Source of the DNA: Paludibacterium yongneupense DSM 18731 | Lineage (GTDB): Bacteria; Pseudomonadota; Gammaproteobacteria; Burkholderiales; Chromobacteriaceae | Direction: 5' to 3' | DNA: 64,000 nt | Assembly (NCBI RefSeq): GCF_000422925.1 | Contig: NZ_AUGZ01000010.1 | Coordinates: 1-64,000, forward strand | In this document: positions 18,555 through 28,449 of the stretch, in pieces | Layout: each line of letters starts with the position of its first letter | Position numbering within the stretch: the first letter of the stretch is position 1 | The notes under the pieces: model-generated | Told to the model about the DNA's origin: nothing | Seen by the model: only the letters and a program-made list of their open reading frames with translations | The model's database searches: none | Program-made: the position numbers and the translations under genes

Positions 18555-19727
18555 GTGTCTGATCCGGTATTGCCAGCCATACGTGCCAGCGAGCAAGAGA
18601 TGATCGCCCTGCGCCGGCACTTGCACGCGCATCCCGAACTGAGCTTCGAAGAGACCGCCACCAGCGACCTGGTCAGCGACCAATTGACGGCCCTCGGCTA
18701 CCAGGTCCGCCGCGGCCTGGGCGGAACCGGAGTCGTCGGCACCCTGCGCCGCGGCAACGGCGGCAAATCCATCGGCCTGCGTGCCGATATGGATGCGCTG
18801 CCGATTCATGAGCGGACCGGCCTGCCTTATGCGAGCCGGCATGCCGGCAAGATGCATGCCTGCGGTCATGACGGCCATACCGCGATCCTGCTGGCCGCCG
18901 CCCGCTATCTGGCGCAGCACGCGAACTTCGACGGCACCTTGCATCTGATTTTTCAGCCGGCCGAAGAAGGCGGCGGCGGCGCAGAGCGCATGTTGCGCGA
19001 AGGCCTGCTGCGCGAGTTTCCGTGCGATGCGGTATTCGCCTTGCACAATATGCCGGGCTACCCGGCCGGCAAGTTCGGTTTTCTGGCGGGGCCGTGCATG
19101 GCATCTGCAGACGAGGTGCGCATTATCCTGACCGGCAAAGGCGGACACGGTGCGATGCCGCACAAGACGGCCGACCCTGTCGTCGCCAGCGCGGCGCTGG
19201 TGATGGCCTTGCAGACCATCGTATCGCGCAACGTCCATCCGTTCGAAACCGGAGTGGTGACCGTCGGCGCGTTGCTGGCCGGGGATGCCTCCAACGTCGT
19301 GCCGGACAGTGCCGAGCTGCGGCTGACCGTACGTGCGATGAAGCCCGACGTGCGTGCGCTGCTGTTGCAGCGGATCCGCGAGCTGACGCAGGGGCAGGCC
19401 GCCAGTTTTGGCGTGCGCGCCGAGGTCGAGGTGTTCGATTCGTATCCGCCCTTGATCAACCATGCCGAGCAGACCGCGTTTGCGCGCCAGGTGGCACTGG
19501 ACTGGCTGGGCGAGGACGGGCTGATCGCCGGGCTGCAGCCACTGGCGGGCAGCGAAGACTTCGCCTACTTCCTCGAGCAATGCGCAGGCTGCTATTTACT
19601 GCTCGGCAATGGCGATGGCGAAGGGAACTGCATGGTGCATAACCCGGGCTACGATTTCAACGATGCCTGTCTGGCGCCGGGCGCCAGCTACTGGGTCAAA
19701 CTGGTCGAAGCCTTCCTGCCCGCTTGA
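18555..19727 (+). CDS. M20-family amidohydrolase, hippurate hydrolase-like
   Basis: 390 residues, the usual length. Metal ligands appear in MHACGHDGHTA (Cys/His/Asp), FQPAEEGGGGA (Glu) and the C-terminal LAGSEDFAYFLEQ; MDALPIHERTG is the conserved N-terminal stretch. These enzymes cut the amide bond of N-acyl amino acids such as hippurate or N-acetyl amino acids in the cytoplasm. It begins with GTG at 18555, with AAGGAG upstream. It diverges from the orphan binding protein, which may or may not be related. The exact substrate is open. Confidence 0.93.
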   Translation: MSDPVLPAIRASEQEMIALRRHLHAHPELSFEETATSDLVSDQLTALGYQVRRGLGGTGVVGTLRRGNGGKSIGLRADMDALPIHERTGLPYASRHAGKMHACGHDGHTAILLAAARYLAQHANFDGTLHLIFQPAEEGGGGAERMLREGLLREFPCDAVFALHNMPGYPAGKFGFLAGPCMASADEVRIILTGKGGHGAMPHKTADPVVASAALVMALQTIVSRNVHPFETGVVTVGALLAGDASNVVPDSAELRLTVRAMKPDVRALLLQRIRELTQGQAASFGVRAEVEVFDSYPPLINHAEQTAFARQVALDWLGEDGLIAGLQPLAGSEDFAYFLEQCAGCYLLLGNGDGEGNCMVHNPGYDFNDACLAPGASYWVKLVEAFLPA

Positions 19728-19730
19728 ACC

Positions 19731-19765
19731 GCGCGCGGGGCGGCGCCGGACGTCGCCCCGCGCGC
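19731..19765. terminator. Hairpin between convergent genes
   Basis: GCGCGCGGGGCG and CGCCCCGCGCGC form a 12-bp perfect stem around an 11-base loop, filling the gap between the amidohydrolase stop and the phosphoesterase stop. There is no T-run on the plus strand, so termination would rest on the very stable stem. It probably works for both genes. Confidence 0.6.
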
Positions 19766-21241
19766 TCATTTCGAGTCCGCCGTGGTCGCCGGCGAGGCGG
19801 CCAGCGTCATGGACTGACGATGGCTACGGTGCTGTTTCCACGCTGCCGTACGCGCCTTGATGTACTCCGACACTTGCGCGCTGCTGTCGAACGGCGGCGG
19901 CTCATGATCGAACGTCCCCTGTTCGTTGCTGACCGGCAGGCGCGCCACGCGCCCGGCGTGAACGAGGTCCAGCGCAGACGGCTGCTGCAAATTGGGATGC
20001 GCGTCACCCGAGCGGGGGACCGCGATGCCCGCCAGCGGATCGTCCACGCGCGGTGTCGCCAGCGTCAGCACGTCCCCCAGGCCGGGAGCCGCCCTGTCCC
20101 TGGCGGTCAACGCTTCCAGTCCCCACCGCTGCTGCAGCGTTTTCAGCACCGAGGTATGGTCGATCTCGCCGCTTGGAGCGCGGTACACGGTGCCGGCCTC
20201 GATGCGCGGCGAAATCAGCAGGGCGGGGATGCGGACGCCGAAACGCCTGAAATCGAAGTTATCGAATTCTCCCGCCAGTTCGTCGGGCGGCGTCGCGCTT
20301 TGCGGCGGGACGACATGGTCGAAGTTGCCGCCGTGCTCGTCATAGGTGATCAGCAGCAAGGTGTCGTTCCAGCCGGGACCATTGCGCAGCGTGTAGTAGA
20401 CATCGCGCAGCAGTTGCTCGCCCAGGGCCACGTCATAGTTGGGATGCTGGCTGTTGCCTGCGGCCGAAAAGGCAGGCTCGAGAAAGGTATACGCTGCCAG
20501 GGTACCGGCGGCGGCGCGGGCCTGAAAATCGCGAAAATGGCCGAAGTGGGATTCGTCCGCGTGCAGCGTATCGGGAAAATCGGAGCGCGTGAGCGGCTCG
20601 CGGTTGTAGCCGAAGATGGACCAATCCAGCCCTTTGCTTTCCAGGCGCCCAAAGATGCTCGGACAGGTGAAAACCTTGACATGGTTATCGAGGTGCCCCT
20701 GCGAAGTCCCGGCGCTGGCAAACGCGCGGTTGGGGATGGTCTGGGTCGGCACCGAGGCGAACCAGCGATCGCACACGGCATAGCCGCGCGCCAGCGCCGA
20801 CATGACCGGCAACATCTGCGGCGTATACATGCCCATGATGTCGTCCGCGCGGGTACCGGGAATCGAATCCTTGTAACCCTTCGCTTGATCGTAGGCGATG
20901 GCGTTGCCGAAGTTGATTACAAAACCCTGATTGGTGGCCACGGCCCCGGGCGGGGGGTTTTCGCTCGAGAACAGCTGGATGTTGGTGTTGAGGAATCCCT
21001 CGCCCGGATCGGCGCCGGGCATGAAGTAGGCATGGGGGGTATCCGGCGTGATGGGGAAGACCTTGACCGGACGCCCGGCGTTGTCAGGATTGCTTTCGTT
21101 GCCGGTCAGTCCGTCGAAATCGTGCCCGCGAGGGGACAGGTTCTGACTGTCGGCATACAGAAAACCGAGCATCTGGTCGAAAGAGCGGTTCTCCAGCATC
21201 AGTTGAACAATGTGCTTGATCGATTGCAGCTGATTGGCCAT
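19766..21241 (-). CDS. Phosphoesterase family protein (phospholipase C/acid phosphatase-like)
   Basis: 491 residues of the bacterial phosphoesterase family. Seen: HIVQLMLENRSFDQMLG (metal and family signature), PTQTIPNRAF (region of the catalytic Thr/Ser), TYDEHGGNFDHVVPP and the final metal ligands in GEIDHTSVLKTL. Enzymes of this family split phospholipids or phosphomonoesters. The start at 21241 is set by GAGGAG seven bases upstream. Members are commonly exported by Tat or Sec, but here the protein begins directly at the catalytic domain with no signal peptide, so it is either cytoplasmic or exported in another way. Confidence 0.88.
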   Translation of the reverse strand: MANQLQSIKHIVQLMLENRSFDQMLGFLYADSQNLSPRGHDFDGLTGNESNPDNAGRPVKVFPITPDTPHAYFMPGADPGEGFLNTNIQLFSSENPPPGAVATNQGFVINFGNAIAYDQAKGYKDSIPGTRADDIMGMYTPQMLPVMSALARGYAVCDRWFASVPTQTIPNRAFASAGTSQGHLDNHVKVFTCPSIFGRLESKGLDWSIFGYNREPLTRSDFPDTLHADESHFGHFRDFQARAAAGTLAAYTFLEPAFSAAGNSQHPNYDVALGEQLLRDVYYTLRNGPGWNDTLLLITYDEHGGNFDHVVPPQSATPPDELAGEFDNFDFRRFGVRIPALLISPRIEAGTVYRAPSGEIDHTSVLKTLQQRWGLEALTARDRAAPGLGDVLTLATPRVDDPLAGIAVPRSGDAHPNLQQPSALDLVHAGRVARLPVSNEQGTFDHEPPPFDSSAQVSEYIKARTAAWKQHRSHRQSMTLAASPATTADSK

Positions 21242-22068
21242 CGTAACTCTCCTCGAAAGGAAGGGGGCTGCCCGGACGGGCAGCCGGTGCTTTAAGGACG
21301 AACTGCACGTTCTTACTACAGCACACGCTGGTGACAGATTGACGACGCCGCACCGGCGCACGCGGGCTGGACGATTACGGCCCGAAGCCATTGATTCGGA
21401 CACGCGGGCGGGTGCAGGGTTCACACCCCGCGACCGACCCGGCGCGCGTCCCATCCGGCGGCCATGGCGCAGCACCTCTCGGCCAGCGCTGACGGGAAGC
21501 GCCAGTGGAACAGGGCTGCCGTCATGGCCGCCGACCGCCGCAAGGGGCTCGGCGCGGGTACGGCCCGGGCTTGTTTCTGCTGTCGCTGCGGGGGCGGCAT
21601 CGCGCACTCCCCCCTTGGGATGCAGCTGCTGGCGCGGCATGCCATCGCACGGGGTAAGCGATCATCGCCCTCGCTCCCGCCGCCCTTGGCCGCGTCGGCT
21701 TCATCGCGCATGACGCGCCGGCTTTCCACTACCGGTCAGCGGCCCCCTTCCGCAGCCCCCCGCGCACTGGCAGGCGCGGTCTCGTGCGGCCACCCCGGCC
21801 CTGAGACAGGACTGAGCGACGGCATGCCGGCCGGCTCCGCTCGGGCCGTGTCGCCGGCGGCTGCCGCGACACGGCGGTCAAAAGCCCCCGCGCCCGGCAG
21901 GCTGCCGTTGACAGAATATCTTAATATTTTTTCAATATTTCACCGCTGTTGCACAACCCCGTATAGATAGGCAAGCGGTCGCCCGGTCAGAGCATGAGGC
22001 GACCGTCAGACAAGGATCGCCCTACGATCCGGAATGAGAACCCGCCCATTTTTGACACTGTGAAAACG
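21242..22068. other. Intergenic region between phosphoesterase and porin
   Basis: About 830 bases without a supported gene; long frames exist on both strands but are Ala/Arg/Pro-rich with no ribosome site. Near 21908 lies TTGACA in AT-rich DNA (21905-21945), a candidate -35 for the porin gene, but the -10 is not clear. This AT-rich island probably holds the porin promoter. Confidence 0.45.
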
Positions 22069-23193
22069 ATGAATAAAAAACTGATCTCGCTCGCGCTGGC
22101 ATCCTTGCCGGCACTGGCCCTGGCCGATGACGGCGTCACGATTTACGGCAAAATCGCCGGCAACCTGTCCGCCGTCAGAAGCTATACGTCGACGACCGGC
22201 AGCGCCGCCCCGCAAAGCAACTGGCAGGTCAACGACAACACGTCCAATATCGGTTTCAAGGGAACGGAAACGCTAGGCAATGGCGTGAATGCGATCTGGC
22301 AGGTGGAAAGCCGCATCCATGTCGACGGCAGCGGCAGCGACACCTTCGCCAGCCGCGACAGCTTTGTCGGATTGCAAAGTGATTACGGCAAACTGCGGCT
22401 GGGCAAGCTGTCGGACTACGCCAACCTGGACATGGAATATATCGACCCGGCGTCCTACAGCCGCGTCGCCGGACAGATCTATTCGACCCGGCTGGATGGA
22501 CGCATCAACAACGCCATCCGCTACGACAGCCCCAACTGGGGCGGCTTCAGCTTCACCACGGTCTGGGGCGCCGACGAAACCCGCGCCCTGGATAGCGCCG
22601 GACAACGCACCAATAACCAGACCGTGGATCTGGGGCTGAGCTACGCGCAGTCGGGCTTTTTCGGCAAGTTGAACTACGAAGCCAAGGGCGATGCCAGGCA
22701 GGTCAACAGTTCGGCCCAGAACGGCGCCGTCAAGAACTGGTGGCGGCTCGAGTCCGGCTATATCGTCAACCCGATCTATCTGGTGCTCGGCTGGCAGAGC
22801 GTAAGCGGTTACCTGGGCGTCAGCGGCGGCAGTTATGTCGACAGCCCGGGGGTGGCGTACAACATCAATGCGCTGAATGCCCGCATCAAAGCCAGCGGAC
22901 AGACCTTGAGCAATGCCGACTCCACCCAGGAGGTCAAAGCGAAGGAAGCGGTGCTGACCTTCGGCTACAACATCGGCGCCTTTCTGCCGTATATCGAGTT
23001 GACCAAGGGCTATGATCTGAACATCGGCGGCTCGGACGTGGCCAAGACCGGTTACACCCAGTATGTGCTCGGCACGACCTATACCCTGTCCAGGCAAACC
23101 ACGCTGTATGCGTCCTATGGCTTCGTGAACTGGGGCGGCAACGGCGTCGCCAACGAAACCACCTTCAGCATCGCACTCGCCAAGCGCTTCTGA
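22069..23193 (+). CDS. Outer-membrane porin, neisserial type
   Basis: 374 residues. Signal peptide MNKKLISLALASLPALALA, then DDGVTIYGKIAGNLSAV, the opening strand of general porins in betaproteobacteria. SNIGFKGTETLGNG and SFVGLQSDYGKLRLGKL are conserved strand/loop segments. The last residue is Phe in FSIALAKRF, the recognition signal for outer-membrane assembly. It forms a trimeric channel for small solutes. I chose the ATG that starts the signal peptide; the frame is open 25 codons further up but that is not a signal sequence. Confidence 0.95.
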   Translation: MNKKLISLALASLPALALADDGVTIYGKIAGNLSAVRSYTSTTGSAAPQSNWQVNDNTSNIGFKGTETLGNGVNAIWQVESRIHVDGSGSDTFASRDSFVGLQSDYGKLRLGKLSDYANLDMEYIDPASYSRVAGQIYSTRLDGRINNAIRYDSPNWGGFSFTTVWGADETRALDSAGQRTNNQTVDLGLSYAQSGFFGKLNYEAKGDARQVNSSAQNGAVKNWWRLESGYIVNPIYLVLGWQSVSGYLGVSGGSYVDSPGVAYNINALNARIKASGQTLSNADSTQEVKAKEAVLTFGYNIGAFLPYIELTKGYDLNIGGSDVAKTGYTQYVLGTTYTLSRQTTLYASYGFVNWGGNGVANETTFSIALAKRF

Positions 23194-23203
23194 GCGCACC
23201 GGT

Positions 23204-23239
23204 CGCACGCGGCCCCGCCGGCCGGCGGGGCCGCGTGCG
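23204..23239. terminator. Perfect palindromic hairpin between convergent genes
   Basis: A 36-base perfect inverted repeat, each arm 18 bases (left arm begins CGCACGCGGCCCC). It lies between the porin stop and the oligopeptidase stop, so it should act as a terminator for both, although neither side has a strong T-run. Confidence 0.75.
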
Positions 23240-23240
23240 C

Positions 23241-25106
23241 TTAGTCGATACTCTCGGGGTAACGCTGCGCAACCCAGCTTTCGAAACGGCGGCACATCGC
23301 CTCATCGCCGGCGCTATTGTCGGCGATCAGCTCATCGCCATGCACGAGCCGGATATGGGCGTTGAGGTCGGCGCGCGGCGCAGGCCGGTCGCCGCGCGCG
23401 GCGGCAGCGCGCATCCGCTCTTGCGCTGCCGCCCAGGCGTCCTCGACGCTGCGGTTGCACTCGTCGGCCAGATAGCGGGCATTGAACGGCTCTCCGGTCA
23501 GACTCAGCAACGTCGCGTTGTGGCTCGCGCCATTGCCCGGCCCCCAGTAATGGCGAGCGAGTTGCGGGCCGATGGAGGGGTTGTCGCATAGATAGCCGTC
23601 GTGGCGCATGAAATGGGCGCGGGTCTGATACACCGCCATATTGGCCAGCAAGTAGCCATGATAGGAGGCCGCCGATTCCTGATTCAGCAAATGCGGTATC
23701 GCCAGCAAGGGCCGCGGGCTGGCCACCCCCAACAGGCGAACTTCGGTCGCGCGCGCGAGCGCGAGCACGGTCTGCGGGGTCAAGTCGCCATCGTCCAGCC
23801 GGTAGAGCCCGGCCTCGAAATAACCGACGACCAGCAACATCCGCTCCATGAACGCGCGGAACGGTTGCTCGACCTCGATCTGCGCACGAATCAGGCTGTC
23901 CGGCACCGCTTCCCCGGCACGGTTGCGCGCATAACGCTTGAGCCAGTCGGCATCGCCGAGCAGGCTGTCGCAGAACATGGACTGGGTCTCGGCATACGCC
24001 ATCGATGTCGGAGCGAATTCCTGCGAAAAGCACGGCGAATTCTGGGTGACATTGGCAAAGTGCGCGGCGTGGCCGCCTTCGTGAAACAGGGTGTTGATCG
24101 CACGGGCGCCGCTGCCGACCTGATCCGGTTTGGCACCCGAGGTGAAGTTGATCTGCGCCGCCACCCAGCGGCCGTCCGCATCGAAGAAACACGGCACCGG
24201 GCCGTGGCAGAACCCGTTCTGATATTTGCCCTTGCGTTCCAGCAGGTCCAGTTGCAGCACGGCTCCACGATATTCGATGCCGAGCCGGCGGAAGCTGTGC
24301 ACCCAGCGTTCGACGGCTTGCGCGAACGGCAGATAGGGATCGAGTTGCCGGCTCACATCGCCGCTCATGTGAAAACGCAGATTATAGGGCAGCAGCGCAT
24401 CCTCGCCCTTGCGTGCGGCCAGCGCCGCCAAGGCGTCGCGGTTGGCATCGCGGGTGCGTTGTTCGAAATCGTCCAGAATACGAAACAGGGCCTCCGGCGT
24501 CATGTGCTCGTTCTTCTGCACCTTGTAGTCGAAGTAGTCGCGGTAGCCCTGGGCGCGGGCGAAGGCATTGCGCTGGCGCACGATGTCGAGAAACCCGTTG
24601 TCCAGCACCCACTGCTCCTGTTCGAGAAACGCATCATAGGAGCTTTTGCGAGCCGCCGGATCGGTGCCGGTACTCAGATTGGTGGCCAGCATACCCAGGG
24701 TGGCGTCTTCCCAGACGCCCTTGTCGTTCAAATGGCGCAGCACATGCTGCCGGTTGCGCGAGAACAGTTCCGACTCCATGCCGATCAGCTTTTCCATCAG
24801 CCCGCGGGCGTCATCGTTGTCGATGATATTGCTCTCGAACAGCGCCAGCCAGCCGCGCAGGCCGTGTTCGAGAGCGCGGCGAGCCTCGTCGTCCGCTTCG
24901 CCGGCCAGGCGCGCGAGCGCATCGCGGGTGGCGTTGAGCCGTTGCGGACTCGAGATGAACGCCTTGTAGTCGGTTTCCGCCCGGCTGAAGCCGGCGTGAT
25001 CGTCCGACGTCGCCATATAGGTGGTCCAGAACAGGTCTTCCTTGGTCTTGTGCACAAGCAGATAGTCGCGGTTCAGTTGCTCGAACAGCTCGCGTGGCGA
25101 AAGCAT
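23241..25106 (-). CDS. M3-family zinc oligopeptidase
   Basis: 621 residues. The zinc motif is HEGGH within TLFHEGGHAAHF, with the second-helix Glu expected in the AYAETQSMFCD region. Flanking text such as FCHGPVPCFFDADG fits M3 peptidases (thimet oligopeptidase/PepF-like), which cut short peptides in the cytoplasm. There is no signal peptide. The ATG at 25106 has AAAGG upstream; the frame continues far upstream as Arg/Ala-rich text that is not family-like. It ends at the terminator shared with the porin. Confidence 0.92.
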   Translation of the reverse strand: MLSPRELFEQLNRDYLLVHKTKEDLFWTTYMATSDDHAGFSRAETDYKAFISSPQRLNATRDALARLAGEADDEARRALEHGLRGWLALFESNIIDNDDARGLMEKLIGMESELFSRNRQHVLRHLNDKGVWEDATLGMLATNLSTGTDPAARKSSYDAFLEQEQWVLDNGFLDIVRQRNAFARAQGYRDYFDYKVQKNEHMTPEALFRILDDFEQRTRDANRDALAALAARKGEDALLPYNLRFHMSGDVSRQLDPYLPFAQAVERWVHSFRRLGIEYRGAVLQLDLLERKGKYQNGFCHGPVPCFFDADGRWVAAQINFTSGAKPDQVGSGARAINTLFHEGGHAAHFANVTQNSPCFSQEFAPTSMAYAETQSMFCDSLLGDADWLKRYARNRAGEAVPDSLIRAQIEVEQPFRAFMERMLLVVGYFEAGLYRLDDGDLTPQTVLALARATEVRLLGVASPRPLLAIPHLLNQESAASYHGYLLANMAVYQTRAHFMRHDGYLCDNPSIGPQLARHYWGPGNGASHNATLLSLTGEPFNARYLADECNRSVEDAWAAAQERMRAAAARGDRPAPRADLNAHIRLVHGDELIADNSAGDEAMCRRFESWVAQRYPESID

Positions 25107-25654
25107 GGCGCACCTTTGCAAGGGATGAGAGAGAAGACGAGATGGTAAGGCCAGCCGCCGCGGTGCGCCAGTGCGCGGATAAGGGCGGACGGCAGGCAAT
25201 GGCTTTCGCCAGCGCGGCAAGAACCCCGCAAGCCCGTGCGACGAAGCGACGGAAGGCCCCGATCGGTCTTCCCGGCCGGCTTCCCGGTCGCCCTCAATGC
25301 CATGCGGGAGATCCGCCGTGCAGACTTCGCGCCCCCTGATCCGCTCTGCCGCCGCCAGCCTGCTGGCCCTGGGTCTGCTTCGATTACGTTTACCGCGCGC
25401 CGCTATTGCCGCCCTCCTGCCACGGCCCGTGCGTCCTGTCGCGGGACGCCTGGCGGCCGCGCAGGCGGACACCGGACTGAAGCAATATTGACTACGATAA
25501 AAGTATTACTCTTGCACACAACGATTGTTCTGGCAGCCCAATCGGTTATTCTTGCACCTAGGAGAAATCTTGCTCTTATCGCTGACCACCAGCGCTGGCA
25601 CTCAGACCAGAGCGATATCGAGCAATGGCAACACTATGTGGACCCGACAACGTC
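25107..25654. other. Intergenic region, divergent genes
   Basis: About 550 bases. The left 370 bases hold no convincing gene. Bases 25490-25600 are AT-richer and contain a partial direct repeat, TTACTCTTGCAC and TTATTCTTGCAC, about 40 bases apart, possibly an operator for the binding protein-cyclase pair. I cannot name the factor. Confidence 0.4.
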
Positions 25655-26701
25655 ATGCGGCAAACAAAACGTAAGAACCTTCTGCGTTGCGGCTTGCTGG
25701 TCAGCTTCTTTTTCGCGATGCGGCCTGTGCTCGGTCTGGAAACCTTGCGGGTACTGGCGTGGCCGGGCTATGCCGACCCCGACGTGGTCGCAAGGTTTGA
25801 ACAACGCTACCAAGCGAAGGTCGAAGTCACCTATGTCGACTCGGACGAGGTCCTGTGGAGCAGGCTCCACTCGCCGCAGGATCAGCGTTTCGATGTCGTT
25901 GCAGCCAATACCGTCGAAATCGCGCGCTACGTCGCGGCGGGTCTGCTGGCGCCTCTGGATCTGGCGGCGCTGCCCAATACCCGCAGGCAATCGCCGCGCT
26001 TTCAGGCACTGGCGACCATTCCGGGGCTCGTGCATGACGGCAGGATCTACGCGGTACCCTACACTTACTCGACGATGGGGCTGATCTACGACCGCAGGCA
26101 ATTCCGTACGCCGCCGCAATCGATGAACGTGCTATGGAATCCGCGCTACCGGCACAAGGTGCTGGCATTCAACAGTGCCGCGCACAATTTTTCGTTCACC
26201 GCCCTCGGTCTCGGCATTGCGCACCCCTTTCGTCTCGACCGCGAGCAGATGAAACACGTCACCAGACGCCTGGTCGCACTGCGGCGCAATATTCTGACCT
26301 ATTACACCTTGCCGGAAGAGGCGACCGAGCTTTTCATGGAACATAAGGTCGCCCTGCTATTCGCCAATTACGGCACGCAGCAACTGGCACAGTTGCGCCA
26401 GGCTGGCGCCGACGTCGGCTACGTGCTGCCGCGCGAAGGTGCGCTGGCCTGGCTCGATTGCTGGGCGATGACGCGCACGGCGCCCCGGCCCGCACTGGCG
26501 ACCGCCTGGATCAACTATATGCTGGACCCCGGGGTCGGCGCGCTGCTGAGTCGGCGCCAGGGTCTGGCCAATACGCAAAGCCACCCCTCGGCCCAGGAAA
26601 GCTCGGCCACTATCGTCTGGCTGGCACCGGTCGAGGACATTGCGCAACGCGAATCGTTGTGGCGCCGCATCGTCTCTGGCGACCGGCCGGAAAGATTTTG
26701 A
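25655..26701 (+). CDS. PotD-like periplasmic binding protein (polyamine type)
   Basis: About 348 residues. A signal peptide (MRQTKRKNLLRCGLLVSFFF) is followed by LETLRVLAWPGYADPDVVARF, the opening of spermidine/putrescine-type binding proteins, then VPYTYSTMGLIYDRRQF and a C-terminal WINYMLDPGVGALLS. An ATG at 25625 is an alternative start; neither has a strong ribosome site. No ABC permease follows. Instead a membrane diguanylate cyclase starts two bases after the stop, so this protein is more likely the periplasmic sensor of a signalling pair, as NspS is for MbaA in Vibrio cholerae. The ligand, perhaps a polyamine, is inferred. Confidence 0.85.
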   Translation: MRQTKRKNLLRCGLLVSFFFAMRPVLGLETLRVLAWPGYADPDVVARFEQRYQAKVEVTYVDSDEVLWSRLHSPQDQRFDVVAANTVEIARYVAAGLLAPLDLAALPNTRRQSPRFQALATIPGLVHDGRIYAVPYTYSTMGLIYDRRQFRTPPQSMNVLWNPRYRHKVLAFNSAAHNFSFTALGLGIAHPFRLDREQMKHVTRRLVALRRNILTYYTLPEEATELFMEHKVALLFANYGTQQLAQLRQAGADVGYVLPREGALAWLDCWAMTRTAPRPALATAWINYMLDPGVGALLSRRQGLANTQSHPSAQESSATIVWLAPVEDIAQRESLWRRIVSGDRPERF

Positions 26702-26703
26702 GC

Positions 26704-28449
26704 ATGCGCCCCGGTCTCGCCGTCAAACTCGCGGTTCTGCTGGCCGCAATCGGCATCCTGGCCTCGGGCCTGACCGGCTTCTTCGCCTATACGGCCAATC
26801 GGTCCATGCTGGTCGAAGCGGCGCAACGCAATTTGCTGACATCGACACAGTTGCTGAACCGGCGCTTCGCCGCCGCTCTGACCGACATCGGCGACGACAG
26901 TCGCTTGCTGGCCTCGCTTCCGATCGCGCCACGCCTTGCCGCCGCAGGGAGCGGCAAGGAACGGCAGAGAGAGGAGAACATGCTCGCGCAAGCCTTTGCC
27001 GCCATGATGAAAATTCACCCCGCCTATCTGCAGATCCGGCTGATAGGCGCCGGCCAGAACGGCCTGGAACGGGTCCGGGTCGACAGCAGCGCTTCGCGCC
27101 CGATCCGGGTCGAGGGTGAACAGTTGCAGGAAAAGGGGCATTTCCCCTATGTATTCGAAACACTGCGCCTGGGTCCGGGGCGCACCTATCAGTCGCGGAT
27201 CAGTATCAATCGCGAGAACGGCACCCACTCGGCGCAGGACAAGCCCATTTTGCGCGTCGCGACCCCCGTTTACGAGGCCCGCGGTCCGGCCCTCGGCGTC
27301 CTCGTCATCACCGTCGATCTGGCCAGTCTGCTCACAACGCTGAAAGCCGATCTACCCAAAAACTATGGACTCTATCTGGCCAATAAATGGGGCGACTTTC
27401 TGATCCACCCCAATCCGGCGCTGACATTCGGTTTCGACAAGGGCCGCCGCTTTTTCATGCAGGACAGTTTCCGCGCGACCCGCCCCTTATTCGATAAAGG
27501 CGCGCGCAGCACGGTGCTTAACGGTCTGGACGAGCCGCAGCAGGCGGCGGGGCTGGTGCTGGCGTTCGAACGCGAGCCCTTCAGCAGCTCCGATCCGCAT
27601 CATTTTGTGGTGCTGGGTTTGTCGCAGCCGCTGACCGGGGTGCTGGACGGCGCCGAATCGCTGGGCAGAAGCATTGTGCGCATGGTGCTGGCTTTCAGCG
27701 CACTGGCTATCGTGCTGGCCGTCGTTTTCGCGCGTGCGATCACCCATCCGCTCAATATGCTGGCTCACGCGGCCACGCGCTTTTCCAGCGAGCGCGCAAT
27801 GGAAGCGCTGCCCTTGAAACGCATGGACGAAATCGGCATTCTCGCGCGCTGTTTCGACCGGATGCGTAATCAGATCCAGTCGCATATGGCAGAACTACTC
27901 GAGCATCAGCAGGAAATGGCCTATCTCGCCCACCACGATCAGTTGAGCGGCCTGCCCAACCGCACGCTGTTTTTCCGGCAGTTGGAGGAGTCCCTCCACA
28001 GTGCGTCGCGTAGGCAAAGCCTGCTGGCCGTCCTGTTCGTCGATCTCGACTGCTTCAAGCAAGTCAACGACGAGTTCGGCCATGCGATGGGCGATCAGGT
28101 GCTGCATACCGTGGCGCGGCGTCTGCAGCACACGGTGCGGGCACAGGACCTGGTGGCCCGCCTTGGCGGCGACGAATTCATCATCCTGCTCGGCGACGTC
28201 AGCGACGACAAGGATCTGCCGGCGATCGCGAACAAGATTCTGGACAGCCTGCGCGAGCCGATGATGCTGGGCGGACGTTCGCTCTCCATAGGCGGCAGCA
28301 TCGGCATCAGCGTGTTTCCGCGCGACGGCTGCACGGCGGAAGAATTGGTGCAACATGCCGACCAGGCCATGTACGAGGTCAAGACCAGCGGGCGCAACGC
28401 CACCCGTCTCTATTCCCCTCCCGAGCAGAGAACCGGCCTTCCGGGCTAG
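26704..28449 (+). CDS. Membrane diguanylate cyclase with periplasmic sensor domain
   Basis: 581 residues. A first membrane helix (about 6-28), a large Cache-like periplasmic part (to about 320), a second helix, HAMP ([18 protein letters not shown]) and a GGDEF domain. The active site GGDEF is intact at 488-492, and the inhibitory site RAQD stands five residues before it, so it should make cyclic di-GMP under feedback control. Its start is two bases after the stop of a PotD-like binding protein, which implies co-translation and a shared function: the binding protein presents ligand to the periplasmic domain. No EAL domain is present. Confidence 0.92.
   Translation: MRPGLAVKLAVLLAAIGILASGLTGFFAYTANRSMLVEAAQRNLLTSTQLLNRRFAAALTDIGDDSRLLASLPIAPRLAAAGSGKERQREENMLAQAFAAMMKIHPAYLQIRLIGAGQNGLERVRVDSSASRPIRVEGEQLQEKGHFPYVFETLRLGPGRTYQSRISINRENGTHSAQDKPILRVATPVYEARGPALGVLVITVDLASLLTTLKADLPKNYGLYLANKWGDFLIHPNPALTFGFDKGRRFFMQDSFRATRPLFDKGARSTVLNGLDEPQQAAGLVLAFEREPFSSSDPHHFVVLGLSQPLTGVLDGAESLGRSIVRMVLAFSALAIVLAVVFARAITHPLNMLAHAATRFSSERAMEALPLKRMDEIGILARCFDRMRNQIQSHMAELLEHQQEMAYLAHHDQLSGLPNRTLFFRQLEESLHSASRRQSLLAVLFVDLDCFKQVNDEFGHAMGDQVLHTVARRLQHTVRAQDLVARLGGDEFIILLGDVSDDKDLPAIANKILDSLREPMMLGGRSLSIGGSIGISVFPRDGCTAEELVQHADQAMYEVKTSGRNATRLYSPPEQRTGLPG

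Noticed and set aside
19724-21295. A 523-codon open frame on the plus strand opposite the phosphoesterase gene
   Set aside because: It is antisense to a strongly supported gene, has no family motifs, and long antisense frames are common in GC-rich DNA.
21464-21970. A 168-codon plus-strand frame upstream of the porin
   Set aside because: Composition is Ala/Arg/Ser-rich, there is no ribosome site and no similarity I can name; treated as intergenic.
23601-25148. A 515-codon open frame on the plus strand opposite the M3 oligopeptidase
   Set aside because: Same reason: antisense shadow of a gene with an intact HEGGH zinc site.
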